Part shown: in pieces, positions 49,931 to 61,378 of the stretch | Numbering within the stretch: position 1 is the stretch's first letter | Layout of the letters: each line of letters starts with the position of its first letter | DNA from: Herbaspirillum sp. CF444 | GTDB lineage: Bacteria; Pseudomonadota; Gammaproteobacteria; Burkholderiales; Burkholderiaceae_D | Direction of reading: 5' to 3' | Assembly (NCBI RefSeq): GCF_000282135.1 | Contig: NZ_AKJW01000010.1 | Span: 1-64,000 of the forward strand | Length of the DNA stretch: 64,000 bases | The notes under the pieces: model-generated | Told to the model about the DNA's origin: nothing | What the model saw: only the letters and a program-made list of their open reading frames with translations | Databases searched by the model: none | Position numbers and translations under genes: made by a program

Positions 49931-51325
49931 TTAACTGAACAGACGCATGGCGCGCTTGGAGCCGGCGGGAATCTCGGCCGATTCCATGGCGCTGTAGAAC
50001 GCGGCGACCTGCTCGGCGATATCGCTCAATGCCGCATCCGACAGCAACTGGTCGCTGTCGTCGACCACCGTGCCGCCCAGGCGCATCGCCAGGGAACGCG
50101 CGCAAGCGATCATGGCGCCGTAACCGTCGCGGGCCGAACCGACACGCGGCACATCCAGCAACAAGGTCAGGCGATCGGTGGTTTCCGCGGCGCCGGTGGC
50201 GTTGGTCGACATGGAGAACAAGACTTCACCCTCGCCATCCTGCATCACAAGATGGCCGTCCGTGCGACGGTCGAAACCCTGGCGGGTGAGCGCGGCCAGC
50301 AAGGTGCTGACGTTCCATGGTGCGCCGTTGGAGCGGACGTTGACGCCCAGTTGCACGTCGTGGTCCATGATGAACTGATGCAGCGCTTGCGCCGTTTTCA
50401 TGACGTCGATCATGTCCGGGACTTCCGGCTCGGCGCCGATGGAGTCGGTGAACTCGCGCAAGCGCATGATCAGCTCGGAATACTCCAGCTCGTTCAGGGC
50501 GTTGTTGCGGTTGGCCAGCTGCGCGCCCGCCAGCAAGGCGTTGTACACGCTGCCGTGGCTGATCGCTTCCCATTCGCCGTCCACGGTGCGGCCGACGAAA
50601 TTCACGGTCTTGTTGCCGACATGGCGCAGGTTTTGCACGCCCGGCAGAATCTTTTCGCCACGCACGGACAGTTCCAGCGCGATGGGGATGATACAGTCGA
50701 CCAGTTCGTCCACCGGCAACTCCCGCTGCGGTTGAGCAGCGGCAGGTTCCGCACCCGGTTCACCGGCGTACATGGCCGAATCGCTGAGCGAAGCTTCGAC
50801 GTGGCTCAGATCGGCTTCCAGCTCGTCCGTGCCCAGCGGGTCGGCCGGATAGTCGGAATGGCTGTCAATCGGCGTATCGAGCGACAGATAAGGCTCGATC
50901 GGTTCTTCGGATGCTGAAAACTGCGGCTCAGTCTGTTGATTGAGCGGCTGATTGATCTGTGCCCCCGGCACCGGCTTTGGTCGTTCGTACAATTCCGGTT
51001 CGAGCCTGTCGTCCTCATACATGGACGCAGGTGATTTCGCCATCGGCGCGGTTTGCACGGGCGCTGCAGCAGGCATGGCCGCTACCGCAGGGGCGGAGGC
51101 GGAGGCCGACGCTGCCGACACGGGCTGATACGTTTTCTGCGCAGGCGACTGAGGCTGCAGGGGCTGAGACTGCGCATCGGCGTTCATCAGCACATCGTCA
51201 TGATCCGACGAAAAAGCACGCTCGACGGTCTTGCGCGTCTTGTGTTCTTGCCATTTGTTATAGGAGATCACACCGACGACGATCACGCCACCGATGACGA
51301 TCAGACTGGTCTGGAGATCTGTCAT
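49931..51325 (-). CDS. zipA: cell division protein ZipA
   Basis: ZipA anchors FtsZ to the membrane and helps recruit later division proteins. The 464-residue protein has an N-terminal membrane segment (about 4-20, LQTSLIVIGGVIVVGVIS) followed by a basic patch. A long Pro/Gln/Ala-rich linker comes next, then the ZipA C-terminal FtsZ-binding domain from about 325 (ending with LPRVGSA-like and MRLGGTVVDDSDQLLSDAAL regions). ATG 51325 is chosen over the longer frame from 51397. The linker is longer than in E. coli (328 residues total there). Confidence 0.9.
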   Translation of the reverse strand: MTDLQTSLIVIGGVIVVGVISYNKWQEHKTRKTVERAFSSDHDDVLMNADAQSQPLQPQSPAQKTYQPVSAASASASAPAVAAMPAAAPVQTAPMAKSPASMYEDDRLEPELYERPKPVPGAQINQPLNQQTEPQFSASEEPIEPYLSLDTPIDSHSDYPADPLGTDELEADLSHVEASLSDSAMYAGEPGAEPAAAQPQRELPVDELVDCIIPIALELSVRGEKILPGVQNLRHVGNKTVNFVGRTVDGEWEAISHGSVYNALLAGAQLANRNNALNELEYSELIMRLREFTDSIGAEPEVPDMIDVMKTAQALHQFIMDHDVQLGVNVRSNGAPWNVSTLLAALTRQGFDRRTDGHLVMQDGEGEVLFSMSTNATGAAETTDRLTLLLDVPRVGSARDGYGAMIACARSLAMRLGGTVVDDSDQLLSDAALSDIAEQVAAFYSAMESAEIPAGSKRAMRLFS

Positions 51326-51743
51326 GCCGAATGCACCTTGGAATTTTTCTTGAAAGTGACGCGCGCGGCGGCGCGGCTCGTCACTGGACCGGCGCAACGC
51401 GCCAGATCAACACGGTCAAACATGTTCGGTTCGATAAAACTGGTCATAGCTTGTCTTTATGGATTCCTGAGAGTCGACAGAAACTGGAATGAAATGCTGC
51501 TGCAAAACCATGCAACTCCGATACAACCCTGTCGTTACCATCTTGTTATTTTTTGCCTGAATCGCTTTGCAAGCGTCGCGTTAAAAGCTTGGTTACAAGC
51601 CTGTTGAAGCCCTGCTGAAGCCCTTGTATGACAAGCTGTTTAGGGTAGTGTTCCGTTATAGGCTTGTCAAGCTGCGCAAGCCTTGCACTAAAGCGGCGCA
51701 AATCGACGAATCACCGAACTCGCGCCACTCCTTTTCTTTCCCG
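51326..51743. other. intergenic region between smc and zipA
   Basis: This 418-bp gap separates smc from zipA on the same strand. It carries short tandem-like repeats around CTGTTGAAGCCCTGCTGAAG (51601-51620) and small inverted repeats such as CTTGT-ATG-ACAAG near 51623-51635. No convincing terminator or gene was found, and it probably contains the zipA promoter. Confidence 0.5.
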
Positions 51744-54700
51744 TCAGGCCGCCTGCACCTCGGACGTGAAATTGGCCGCCGCTTCCATGTCCACCGCAAC
51801 GATACGCGATACACCCTGTTCCTGCATGGTCACGCCGATCAGCTGATTGGCCATTTCCATCGCGATCTTGTTATGCGAGATGAACAGGAATTGCGTGTTC
51901 GACGACATGCGCTTGACCATGTTGCAGAAGCGCTCGGTATTGGCGTCGTCCAGCGGCGCATCCACTTCGTCCAGCAAACAGAACGGCGCCGGATTGAGCT
52001 GGAACATCGAAAACACCAGGGCCGTCGCGGTCAGCGCCTTTTCACCGCCGGACAGCAGGTGAATCGTGGCGTTCTTCTTGCCGGGCGGCTGCGCCATGAC
52101 CTGCACGCCGGAGTCGAGGATTTCGTCGCCGGTCATGATCAGCTTGGCCTGGCCGCCGCCGAACAGGATCGGGAACAGTTCGGCGAAATGACCGTTGACC
52201 TTGTCGAAGGTGTCTTGCAGCAAACCGCGGGTTTCGATGTCGATCTTGTGGATCGCATCCTGCAGCGTGGTGATCGCTTCGTTGAGGTCGGCGTGCTGGG
52301 CGTCGAGGAAGTTCTTGCGCTCGGATGCGGTCGCCAGCTCATCCAGCGCGGCCAGGTTGACCGCGCCCAATGCGGCGATCGCATTGGTCAGGCGCGTCAC
52401 TTCGCCTTGCAGATAGGATGGACGCATGTCGTCGGTCAGCTTCTCCGACAACGCCGCTTCGTCGGCCTGGGTACTGGCCAGCGCTTCCGTGAATTGTTCC
52501 TGATTCAGGCGCGCGGCCTGTTCCTTCAATTGCAGTTCGGTAATGCGGTCGCGCTGCGGTTGCAGGCTGCGCTCGTTTTGCAGGCGCGCCTCTTCATGCT
52601 GACGCAGTTTTTGCGACAACTGATCGAGTTCGTGACGGGCATCCGCGAGCGCGCGTTCCTGGTCGGTACGCTTGTCCAGCAACGATTGCAGACCGGCTTG
52701 CGCCGCCTGGTCGTCGAGGCTTTCCAGTTCCAGGCTGCCCTGTTGCATGCTGGCAAACAATTGCGCCGCCTGTTCCAGCGCGGTGGCGATGTTGCGCTTG
52801 AGTTCGTCGATCTTGTTGCGCTGCGATTTTTCCGCAAACTCGGTTTCCTGCGCGGCGCGTTCCAGCTCGCGCAAGCGCTGGCGGGCGTCGTTGAGTTGCT
52901 GCTCCTTGCCGAGATAGTCGGTCTGGCCGTTTTCGTGCGATTCCTGCAGCTCGGCCAGCTCGACGTCGAGTTGCTCGAACTTGGCTTCGGACTCGGCCTT
53001 GATTTGCTGCTGTTCGGTTTCCTGCGCTTCGATTTCGGCCAGGTCGGCGACGATCTGCGTGCTGCGCTGGTTGAAGCGCTCCTGCACTTCGGACAGCTTC
53101 ATCACTTCGATCTGCAGGCTGTGCGCGGCTTGCGTCAAACCGGCGACGCGCTGACGCAGTTCCTGCAGGCGTTGCGTGGCGGTGGTCATGGCGGCATCGG
53201 CGCGTACCGCGCGCGACTTGGCTTCTTCCGCCAGCATGTATTGCGCACGCTGCTGCTTGGTGATGTTTTCGATTTCCTGCTGGCGCGCCAGCATGCCGTC
53301 CTGCTCCGAATCGGAGGCGTAGAAACGCACGCTCGACTGGCTCACGACGTGGCCTTGCCGGGTCACGAACAAGGCGCCGTTCGGCAGCTTGCTGCGATCG
53401 ACGAAAGCGCTGGCGGTGTCGTCGGCGATGAAGATGTTGTGCAGCCAGTCCTGCATCAGCGTACGCAGGCCAGGGTCATTGAGTTGCAGCAGGTTGATGA
53501 AAGGCTTCAGGCCATTTGGCGCCGGTTCGGAAGGCACGCCTGCCGGATTCGGTGCGAACAACGCCAGCTTGGCCGGCGGCGCGTCGTTGAAGAAGGCCTT
53601 GGCCCAATCCAGGTTCGACACTTCCAGCGCCGACATGCGTTCGCGCAGCACGGATTCCAGCGCGGTTTCCCAACCGGCGTCGATGTGCAGCTTCTGCCAC
53701 AGGCGCGGCAGATTGGCCAGCTCGTGCTTTTCCAGCCATGGCTGAACCTTGCCTTGGGTCTGCACGCTTTCCTGCAATTGCTTCAGGGCGGAAAGGCGCG
53801 CTTCCAGTTGCGCCAGTTCGGTGGTTTCCTTGCTGACCAGTTCCTGTGCGGTGCGGCGTTCTTCTTCCTGCTTGGGCAGTTGCTCTTGCGCCTCTTCGAG
53901 GTACATCGAGGCTTCTTCGAGCGAGGCCTGCTTCTCTTCCAGTTGCAGCTTGAGATTGGACAGGTGCGCGTCGTCGGGCATGTTGAGGCCGCTCTTTTCC
54001 TGCACCAGACGCTCGCGACGCACGGTCAGGCCGGACAGGATGTTGGAGGCGTTGCGCTGATGCGCCGACTCCAGTTCGATCTGCTGCTGGATCTGCATGA
54101 TCTTGCCGCGCGATTCGGTTGTTTTAAGCTGCGCTTCGCGCCAGGCCTGCTCCAGCGTCGGCACCTTGTCGGTGGCGTCCTGCACGGCCTGCTGCGCCTG
54201 TTCGACGCGCATGCCCTGCTCTTCCAGCTGGATCTCGGCTTCGGCCAGATCGTCCTGATGCTGCGTGCCCTGGCGCTGCCATTGATCGCGTTGCGCGGTC
54301 AGCGAATTCAGTTGCGATTGCAGGCGGCTGCGCGATTCGATGACGAACTTGATCTGCGCTTCCAGGCTGCCGATTTCGGAATTGGTCTGGTACAAATGGC
54401 CTTGCGCGGTATGCAGGCGGTCGCCGGCGCCGTAGTGCGCCTGGCGCATGTGCTCCAGCTCGGTCTCGACATGGCGCAGCTTGGCGGTTTGCTCTTCGAG
54501 GTCGATCTGCGCGCGTTCGATTTCGCGGAAGTATTTTTCCTGCTCGGCCTTGGCTTCGTTCTTGCGCAGCAACCACAGCAGTTTTTGCTTCTCTTCCTGA
54601 TCGGCGGTGAGTTCGTTGAACTTCTTGGCGACGGCGGCCTGGGCTTCCAGTTTTTCCAGGTTGCTGTTGAGTTCGCGCAGGATATCTTCGAGGCGGGTCA

Positions 54701-55271
54701 GGTTTTCGCGCGTGTCGTGCAGACGATTTTCGGTTTCGCGGCGGCGTTCCTTGTATTTCGATACGCCGGCGGCTTCTTCCAGGAAGATGCGCAACTCTTC
54801 AGGGCGCGCTTCGATGATGCGCGAAATCATGCCCTGCCCGATGATCGCGTATGCGCGCGGACCCAGACCGGTGCCGAGGAAGATGTCCTGGATGTCGCGA
54901 CGGCGCACCGCCTGGTTGTTGATGTAATACGAGGACGTGCCGTCGCGCGTGAGCGTGCGCTTGACGGCGATTTCGGCGTACTGGCCCCATTGACCTGCGG
55001 CCTTGCCCATGGCGTTGTCGAAGATCAGCTCGACGGAAGCGCGCCCGGCCGGCTTGCGGTTGGTGGAGCCGTTGAAGATGACGTCTTGCATCGATTCGCC
55101 GCGCAATTCGGAGGCTTTCGACTCGCCCAGAACCCAGCGCACGGCATCGATGATGTTGGACTTGCCGCAGCCGTTAGGGCCGACCACGCCTACCAGCTGC
55201 CCCGGCACCTGGAAATTCATCGGATCGACGAAGGACTTGAATCCGGACAATTTAATGGAATTTAAGCGCAC
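51744..55271 (-). CDS. smc: chromosome segregation protein SMC
   Basis: SMC is the ATPase of the bacterial condensin that loads at parS and organises the chromosome. The 1175-residue protein has the N-terminal Walker A GPNGCGKS (about 31-38) and two long coiled-coil arms with KSKASELR-type elements (ESKASELRGESM early). A central hinge near 500-650 and a C-terminal head with LLSGGEKALTATAL and LLDEVDAPLDDANT complete it. GTG 55271 is chosen as start because the family N-terminus is (M)RLNSIKLSGFKSF; the frame extends to 55322 without support. The partner genes scpA and scpB are not in the window. Confidence 0.96.
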   Translation of the reverse strand: MRLNSIKLSGFKSFVDPMNFQVPGQLVGVVGPNGCGKSNIIDAVRWVLGESKASELRGESMQDVIFNGSTNRKPAGRASVELIFDNAMGKAAGQWGQYAEIAVKRTLTRDGTSSYYINNQAVRRRDIQDIFLGTGLGPRAYAIIGQGMISRIIEARPEELRIFLEEAAGVSKYKERRRETENRLHDTRENLTRLEDILRELNSNLEKLEAQAAVAKKFNELTADQEEKQKLLWLLRKNEAKAEQEKYFREIERAQIDLEEQTAKLRHVETELEHMRQAHYGAGDRLHTAQGHLYQTNSEIGSLEAQIKFVIESRSRLQSQLNSLTAQRDQWQRQGTQHQDDLAEAEIQLEEQGMRVEQAQQAVQDATDKVPTLEQAWREAQLKTTESRGKIMQIQQQIELESAHQRNASNILSGLTVRRERLVQEKSGLNMPDDAHLSNLKLQLEEKQASLEEASMYLEEAQEQLPKQEEERRTAQELVSKETTELAQLEARLSALKQLQESVQTQGKVQPWLEKHELANLPRLWQKLHIDAGWETALESVLRERMSALEVSNLDWAKAFFNDAPPAKLALFAPNPAGVPSEPAPNGLKPFINLLQLNDPGLRTLMQDWLHNIFIADDTASAFVDRSKLPNGALFVTRQGHVVSQSSVRFYASDSEQDGMLARQQEIENITKQQRAQYMLAEEAKSRAVRADAAMTTATQRLQELRQRVAGLTQAAHSLQIEVMKLSEVQERFNQRSTQIVADLAEIEAQETEQQQIKAESEAKFEQLDVELAELQESHENGQTDYLGKEQQLNDARQRLRELERAAQETEFAEKSQRNKIDELKRNIATALEQAAQLFASMQQGSLELESLDDQAAQAGLQSLLDKRTDQERALADARHELDQLSQKLRQHEEARLQNERSLQPQRDRITELQLKEQAARLNQEQFTEALASTQADEAALSEKLTDDMRPSYLQGEVTRLTNAIAALGAVNLAALDELATASERKNFLDAQHADLNEAITTLQDAIHKIDIETRGLLQDTFDKVNGHFAELFPILFGGGQAKLIMTGDEILDSGVQVMAQPPGKKNATIHLLSGGEKALTATALVFSMFQLNPAPFCLLDEVDAPLDDANTERFCNMVKRMSSNTQFLFISHNKIAMEMANQLIGVTMQEQGVSRIVAVDMEAAANFTSEVQAA

Positions 55272-55431
55272 GTTATCTACAATTTCACAGAGTTTGACGA
55301 AAGCAGGCAAATTCGCCCGCAATAGCCCGGTATCATAACATTTCGGGAGGGAAAACCGCTGAAATCAGGGCTTGCAAACGCAGGCCCGGCTCTCCCGGAC
55401 GCTGGCAATGGATGGCAATAATGAATGGAAA

Positions 55432-55459
55432 CGGCTTGCCTGATCGCCCAGGCAAGCCG
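55432..55459 (-). terminator. probable terminator after the chemoreceptor gene
   Basis: A perfect 10-bp stem (55432-55441 with 55450-55459, 8-nt loop) lies 54 bp beyond the chemoreceptor stop. The T-run that follows on the minus strand is short. Confidence 0.55.
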
Positions 55460-55512
55460 CTTGGGTCAGCCGGTGAAGTCCGTGCTCGGGCCGGAAAGCC
55501 CTGCCTCGGCAC

Positions 55513-57264
55513 TCAGAAGGTTTCCCAATCGCCATCATCCCCGGCGGCTGACTTCGACGCAGCCGGTTTTGCATGCGAGGCAGGCAATGCACGAACCGGG
55601 GCTGCCTTACGTGCCGGTGCAGGTTTGCGGACGGCACCTGCAGCTTTGGCAACGGGCTTGGTCGCACTTGCCGCCGGACGGCTGGCGAACGCCGGCGCCG
55701 CCGTGGACGCCACCACGTCACCCGTCTGGAAAAAGGCAACCGCTTCCTTGAGTCGACGCGCTTGCTCCTCCAAAGAACCTGCCGCTGCAGCGGCCTGCTC
55801 GACCAGCGCCGCGTTCTGCTGGGTGGTCTGATCCATTTGCGTGATCGCCATGTTGACCTGGCCGATGCCGCTGCTCTGCTCTTCGGTCGCAGCCGAAATC
55901 TCGCTCATGATGTCGGTCACGCGCTGCACCGCATCCACCACCTCGCCCATGGTCTGCCCGGCGCGCTGCACCAGATCCGAACCGCTGTCCACGCGCGTGA
56001 CGGAGTCTTCGATCAGGTCCTTGATCTCTTTCGCCGCTTGCGCGCTGCGTTGCGCCAGGCTGCGCACTTCGCTGGCGACCACGGCAAAACCTCGGCCCTG
56101 TTCGCCTGCGCGCGCCGCCTCCACTGCTGCATTGAGCGCCAGAATATTGGTCTGGAAAGCGATGCCGTCGATCACGCCGATGATGTCGGAAATCTTGCGT
56201 GAACTTTCGGTGATGCCTTGCATGGTCTCGACCACCTGCCCGACCACATCGCCGCCACGACGGGCGATGTCGGAGGCCGTATTCGCCAATTGGCCGGCCT
56301 GGCGTGCATTGTCGGCGTTCTGCTTCACGGTGGAAGTCAATTCTTCCATGCTGGAAGCGGTTTCTTCCAGCGATGCCGCTTGCTGTTCGGTACGCGAAGA
56401 CAGGTCGAGATTGCCGGCGGCGATTTCCTTGGCGCCGGTGTCGATGGATTCGGTGCCCGTGCGAATGCCGCCGATCACCGTCGACAGGCGCTCGCGCATG
56501 GCGCTCATTTCGTACAGCAAGCTGCGCTTGTCGCCGGGACGCGTTTTGATGGCCATGGTCAGGTTGCCGGAAGCGATCCCCGAGGCGACTTCAACCGCAT
56601 AGGCAGGTTCGCCGCCGAGGCTGCGCGTGATGTTGCGGATGATCGCCAGCATCATTGCCGACACCACCACGCCCACCACGATCAGGATGCCGGCCAGCTT
56701 CATCAGGTTTTGATAAAAATCGCTTTCCACGTCGTTGAGAAACACGCCCGACACCAGCAACCAGTCCCATGGTTCGTAATAGATCAGATAGCTGACTTTC
56801 TGGGTCCGGTTGGTGTCGTCGGCGCCCGGCAGGCGCCCCATGTAATTGACGAAACCGCGTTGCTGCGATTTGCCGACCTTGACCATCTCCACGTAATAGA
56901 GTTTGCCGTCGCTGTCCTTGCGGTCGGAGACATTCTTGCCGACCACGCTCTTGTTGGTCGGGTGCATCAGCACGACCGGTTGGGAATCGAATACGAAAAT
57001 GTAATTATCGTTGTCGTAGCGCATGGAGGAAATCCGCGCCAGCGCGTTTTTCTTGGCATCTTCCAATGTGGTCTTGCCGGCGGCGACTTCCGCGGCATAG
57101 CTCTTCAGGATGCCTTCGGCGGTTTCGACTACGCGCTTCAATCCGGCTTCGCGCTCATGGATCATGTTTTGGCGCGTATTGAGCGCCGACCATGCCGCCA
57201 GCACCAGCAGACCTATCCACATGACGCCCAAGGCCAGCAACAGCTTCGCCTTTAGTGTTTTCAT
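55513..57264 (-). CDS. methyl-accepting chemotaxis protein with Cache sensor
   Basis: A 583-residue transmembrane chemoreceptor. TM1 is at about 7-27, and a periplasmic single-Cache domain (about 30-187) has [15 protein letters not shown] and [19 protein letters not shown]2 lies at about 190-212, then HAMP and the methyl-accepting signalling domain whose tip reads [20 protein letters not shown]. The C-terminus is an Ala/Pro/Lys-rich flexible linker ending in DWETF. That is close to the NWETF tether by which E. coli Tar and Tsr hold CheR and CheB. The ligand is unknown; related Cache domains often bind small carboxylates. No other chemotaxis gene is near. Confidence 0.93.
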   Translation of the reverse strand: MKTLKAKLLLALGVMWIGLLVLAAWSALNTRQNMIHEREAGLKRVVETAEGILKSYAAEVAAGKTTLEDAKKNALARISSMRYDNDNYIFVFDSQPVVLMHPTNKSVVGKNVSDRKDSDGKLYYVEMVKVGKSQQRGFVNYMGRLPGADDTNRTQKVSYLIYYEPWDWLLVSGVFLNDVESDFYQNLMKLAGILIVVGVVVSAMMLAIIRNITRSLGGEPAYAVEVASGIASGNLTMAIKTRPGDKRSLLYEMSAMRERLSTVIGGIRTGTESIDTGAKEIAAGNLDLSSRTEQQAASLEETASSMEELTSTVKQNADNARQAGQLANTASDIARRGGDVVGQVVETMQGITESSRKISDIIGVIDGIAFQTNILALNAAVEAARAGEQGRGFAVVASEVRSLAQRSAQAAKEIKDLIEDSVTRVDSGSDLVQRAGQTMGEVVDAVQRVTDIMSEISAATEEQSSGIGQVNMAITQMDQTTQQNAALVEQAAAAAGSLEEQARRLKEAVAFFQTGDVVASTAAPAFASRPAASATKPVAKAAGAVRKPAPARKAAPVRALPASHAKPAASKSAAGDDGDWETF

Positions 57265-57477
57265 TATTGCAACTCCGTTCCGGACAAATTAAATGGGAGA
57301 TTTCTTGTTTGAGTGATCACGATAACTTACTTCGTGGAAAGCACATCGGGAGAACAAGGCGGTATCCGTCATCCGATTGTGGCTTTTGCAGTGCAACACC
57401 GACAAATAACTGACCAAAACACTTGTCGACCAGCCACCCCTCTCCGACCCATCTCGAAGAAAAGCAACGCCGGAGGC

Positions 57478-57483
57478 TATAAT
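57478..57483 (+). promoter_or_regulatory. dapC: putative dapC -10 box
   Basis: TATAAT preceded by GGC lies 57 bp upstream of the dapC start codon in the gap divergent from the chemoreceptor gene. No clear -35 was found. Confidence 0.4.
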
Positions 57484-57540
57484 GGCGAGGTTTTAGAACC
57501 TGTCTTTATCCACTGGCGCTCTTCTTGCGTAAATCCCTCC

Positions 57541-58749
57541 GTGAATCCATTACTCGACAAGCTGCAACCCTACCCGTTCGAAAAACTGAAGAACCTGTTT
57601 TCCGACGTCACGCCCAATCCCGACTATCGCCATATCAGCTTGGGCATCGGCGAACCGAAACATCCGACGCCGGCGTTCATCAAGCAAGCGCTGACCGATA
57701 ACCTGTCCGGCCTGGCGTCCTATCCCAGCACCATCGGCTCGGAAGCGTTGCGCGGCGCCATTGCCGGCTGGCTGGAACGCCGCTACGGCCTGCCGAAAAT
57801 CGATCCGGCCACGCAAGTGCTGCCGGTCAACGGTTCGCGCGAGGCGCTGTTCTCGCTGACGCAGACCGTGGTCGACCCGTCGCAAAAAGATGCGCTGGTG
57901 ATGTGCCCCAATCCCTTCTATCAAATCTATGAAGGGTCCGCTTATTTGTCGGGGGCGCAGCCTTACTTCGTCAATTCGGATCCGGCACGCAACTTCGCGC
58001 CGGATTTCAGCCGGGTGCCCGACGATGTCTGGTCGCGCGTCAAGCTGGTGTTCCTGTGTTCGCCGGGCAACCCGACCGGCGCCGTGTTGTCGCTGGAAGA
58101 ATGGAAGAAGCTGTTCGACCTGTCCGACCGTTACGGCTTCGTGATCGCGTCCGACGAGTGCTATTCGGAAATCTATTTCAAGGAAGAAGCGCCACTGGGT
58201 GGCCTGGAAGCGGCGCACAAGCTGGGTCGCGGCTACGACCGCCTGATTGCCTTTTCCAGTCTGTCGAAGCGTTCCAACGTACCGGGCATGCGCTCGGGCT
58301 TCGTCGCAGGAGACGCCGCGATCCTGAAGAAATTCTTGCTGTACCGCACCTATCACGGCGGCGCCATGAGCCCATCCATCCAGAACGCCTCGATTGCCGC
58401 CTGGAACGACGAGACCCATGTGCAGGAAAACCGCGCCAAATACATCAAGAAATTCAGCCAGGTCACGCCGCTGCTGCAGGAAGTGCTCGACGTGTCCCTG
58501 CCGGACGCCAGCTTCTACCTGTGGGCCAAGGTCGATAAACTGACCTCGATCAGCGACACGGAATACGCCAAGCGCCTCTATGCCGAATATAATGTCACGG
58601 TATTGCCCGGCAGTTATCTGGCGCGCGAAGCCAACGGCGTCAATCCGGGCCAGCAGCGCATTCGCATGGCGCTGGTCGCCGAAGTGGAAGAATGCCTGGA
58701 AGCGGCGCAACGTATCGTCGCTTTCACACGCAAACTGGCAGGCGCTTAG
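57541..58749 (+). CDS. dapC: succinyldiaminopimelate transaminase
   Basis: DapC transfers an amino group from glutamate to N-succinyl-2-amino-6-ketopimelate in lysine and meso-DAP synthesis. This is a class I/II PLP aminotransferase of 402 residues. It has SLGIGEPKHPTP near the N-terminus, the CSPGNPTGAVL substrate loop, ASDECYSEIYF and the PLP-lysine region FSSLSKRSNVPGMRSGF. GTG 57541 is chosen because the translated VNPLLDKLQPYPFEKL begins the conserved region. The only other in-frame starts extend into a non-coding leader. dapD follows, which supports the specific assignment over other aminotransferases. Confidence 0.92.
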   Translation: MNPLLDKLQPYPFEKLKNLFSDVTPNPDYRHISLGIGEPKHPTPAFIKQALTDNLSGLASYPSTIGSEALRGAIAGWLERRYGLPKIDPATQVLPVNGSREALFSLTQTVVDPSQKDALVMCPNPFYQIYEGSAYLSGAQPYFVNSDPARNFAPDFSRVPDDVWSRVKLVFLCSPGNPTGAVLSLEEWKKLFDLSDRYGFVIASDECYSEIYFKEEAPLGGLEAAHKLGRGYDRLIAFSSLSKRSNVPGMRSGFVAGDAAILKKFLLYRTYHGGAMSPSIQNASIAAWNDETHVQENRAKYIKKFSQVTPLLQEVLDVSLPDASFYLWAKVDKLTSISDTEYAKRLYAEYNVTVLPGSYLAREANGVNPGQQRIRMALVAEVEECLEAAQRIVAFTRKLAGA

Positions 58750-58853
58750 GCGTCTCTGCCATCCCAGGGCGCCTTCTTCAGCGTGCAAGCACACGAAGAA
58801 ACGCGTTCCCGGTTTTATTTATTTTCAACTGAGTCCAACTGAGATCTAAAAAG

Positions 58854-59690
<837 letters not shown>

Positions 59691-59701
59691 CCGGCGTCGC
59701 G

Positions 59702-59725
59702 AATTGCCGGCCCGTGTCGGCAATT
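59702..59725 (+). terminator. intrinsic terminator after dapD
   Basis: A 10-bp stem (59702-59711 with 59716-59725, one G-T wobble, 4-nt loop) followed by TTTCTTT begins 12 bp past the dapD stop. Confidence 0.75.
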
Positions 59726-59750
59726 TTCTTTGCAGCAAACCAGGAAATAC

Positions 59751-59774
59751 GGCCGGCATGGCATGACGCCGGCC
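59751..59774 (+). terminator. second hairpin after dapD
   Basis: A 7-bp GGCCGGC/GCCGGCC stem with a 10-nt loop, then TTCACTTTTTG. It stands in tandem with the preceding terminator, 31 bp before the arsC-like gene. Confidence 0.55.
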
Positions 59775-59805
59775 TTCACTTTTTGTAAGACAGGATGTTG
59801 ATTTC

Positions 59806-60168
59806 ATGAGCACGCAAGTCATTCTCTACGGCATTCCCAACTGCGACACGGTCAAGAAGGCGCGCATCTGGCTCGACGCCAATGGCGTCGCGTACACCTT
59901 CCACGATTTCAAGAAGGCCGGCCTCGACGCCGGCCTGGTCAAGACCTGGCTCAAGGACATTCCGTGGGACACGCTGGTCAATCGCAAAGGCACGACCTGG
60001 CGCGGCCTGTCCGACGAGCGCAAGGCCGGCATCACCGACAACGCCAGCGCCACCGCGCTGATGGTCGAGCTGCCGTCCATCGTCAAACGTCCTGTGCTGC
60101 ACGCCAGCGGCCAGCCCACGCACGTCGGCTTTACCGCAGACCTTTATCAACAGATTTTCAAGAACTGA
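59806..60168 (+). CDS. ArsC/Spx-family thioredoxin-fold protein (YffB-like)
   Basis: A 120-residue protein of the ArsC/Spx/YffB family. The N-terminus YGIPNCDTVKKARIWLDANG has a single active-site-like Cys in PNCDTVKKA. The internal VNRKGTTWRGLSDE and the ending VKRPVLHASGQPTHVGFTAD are typical of YffB rather than arsenate reductase. It lies directly upstream of dapE (15 bp), as yffB does in E. coli. Function is not established; glutathione-dependent thiol reduction has been proposed for the family. Confidence 0.88.
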   Translation: MSTQVILYGIPNCDTVKKARIWLDANGVAYTFHDFKKAGLDAGLVKTWLKDIPWDTLVNRKGTTWRGLSDERKAGITDNASATALMVELPSIVKRPVLHASGQPTHVGFTADLYQQIFKN

Positions 60169-61311
<1,143 letters not shown>

Positions 61312-61378
61312 TTCTTCTACTCCCGGCGGCAGACCAAACCCCAAGGCCTATTCCATGTACAGACCGAGAATATCGATC

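Noticed and set aside
51624-55265. A 1213-codon open frame antisense to smc
   Set aside because: Its codons mirror the third-position bias of smc, it is composed of low-complexity Leu/Phe/Gln/Arg runs without a domain, and SMC on the other strand is unmistakable.
59806-60168. Arsenate reductase function for the ArsC-like gene
   Set aside because: Neighbourhood (dapE) and sequence features fit YffB, and no arsenic resistance genes are present.
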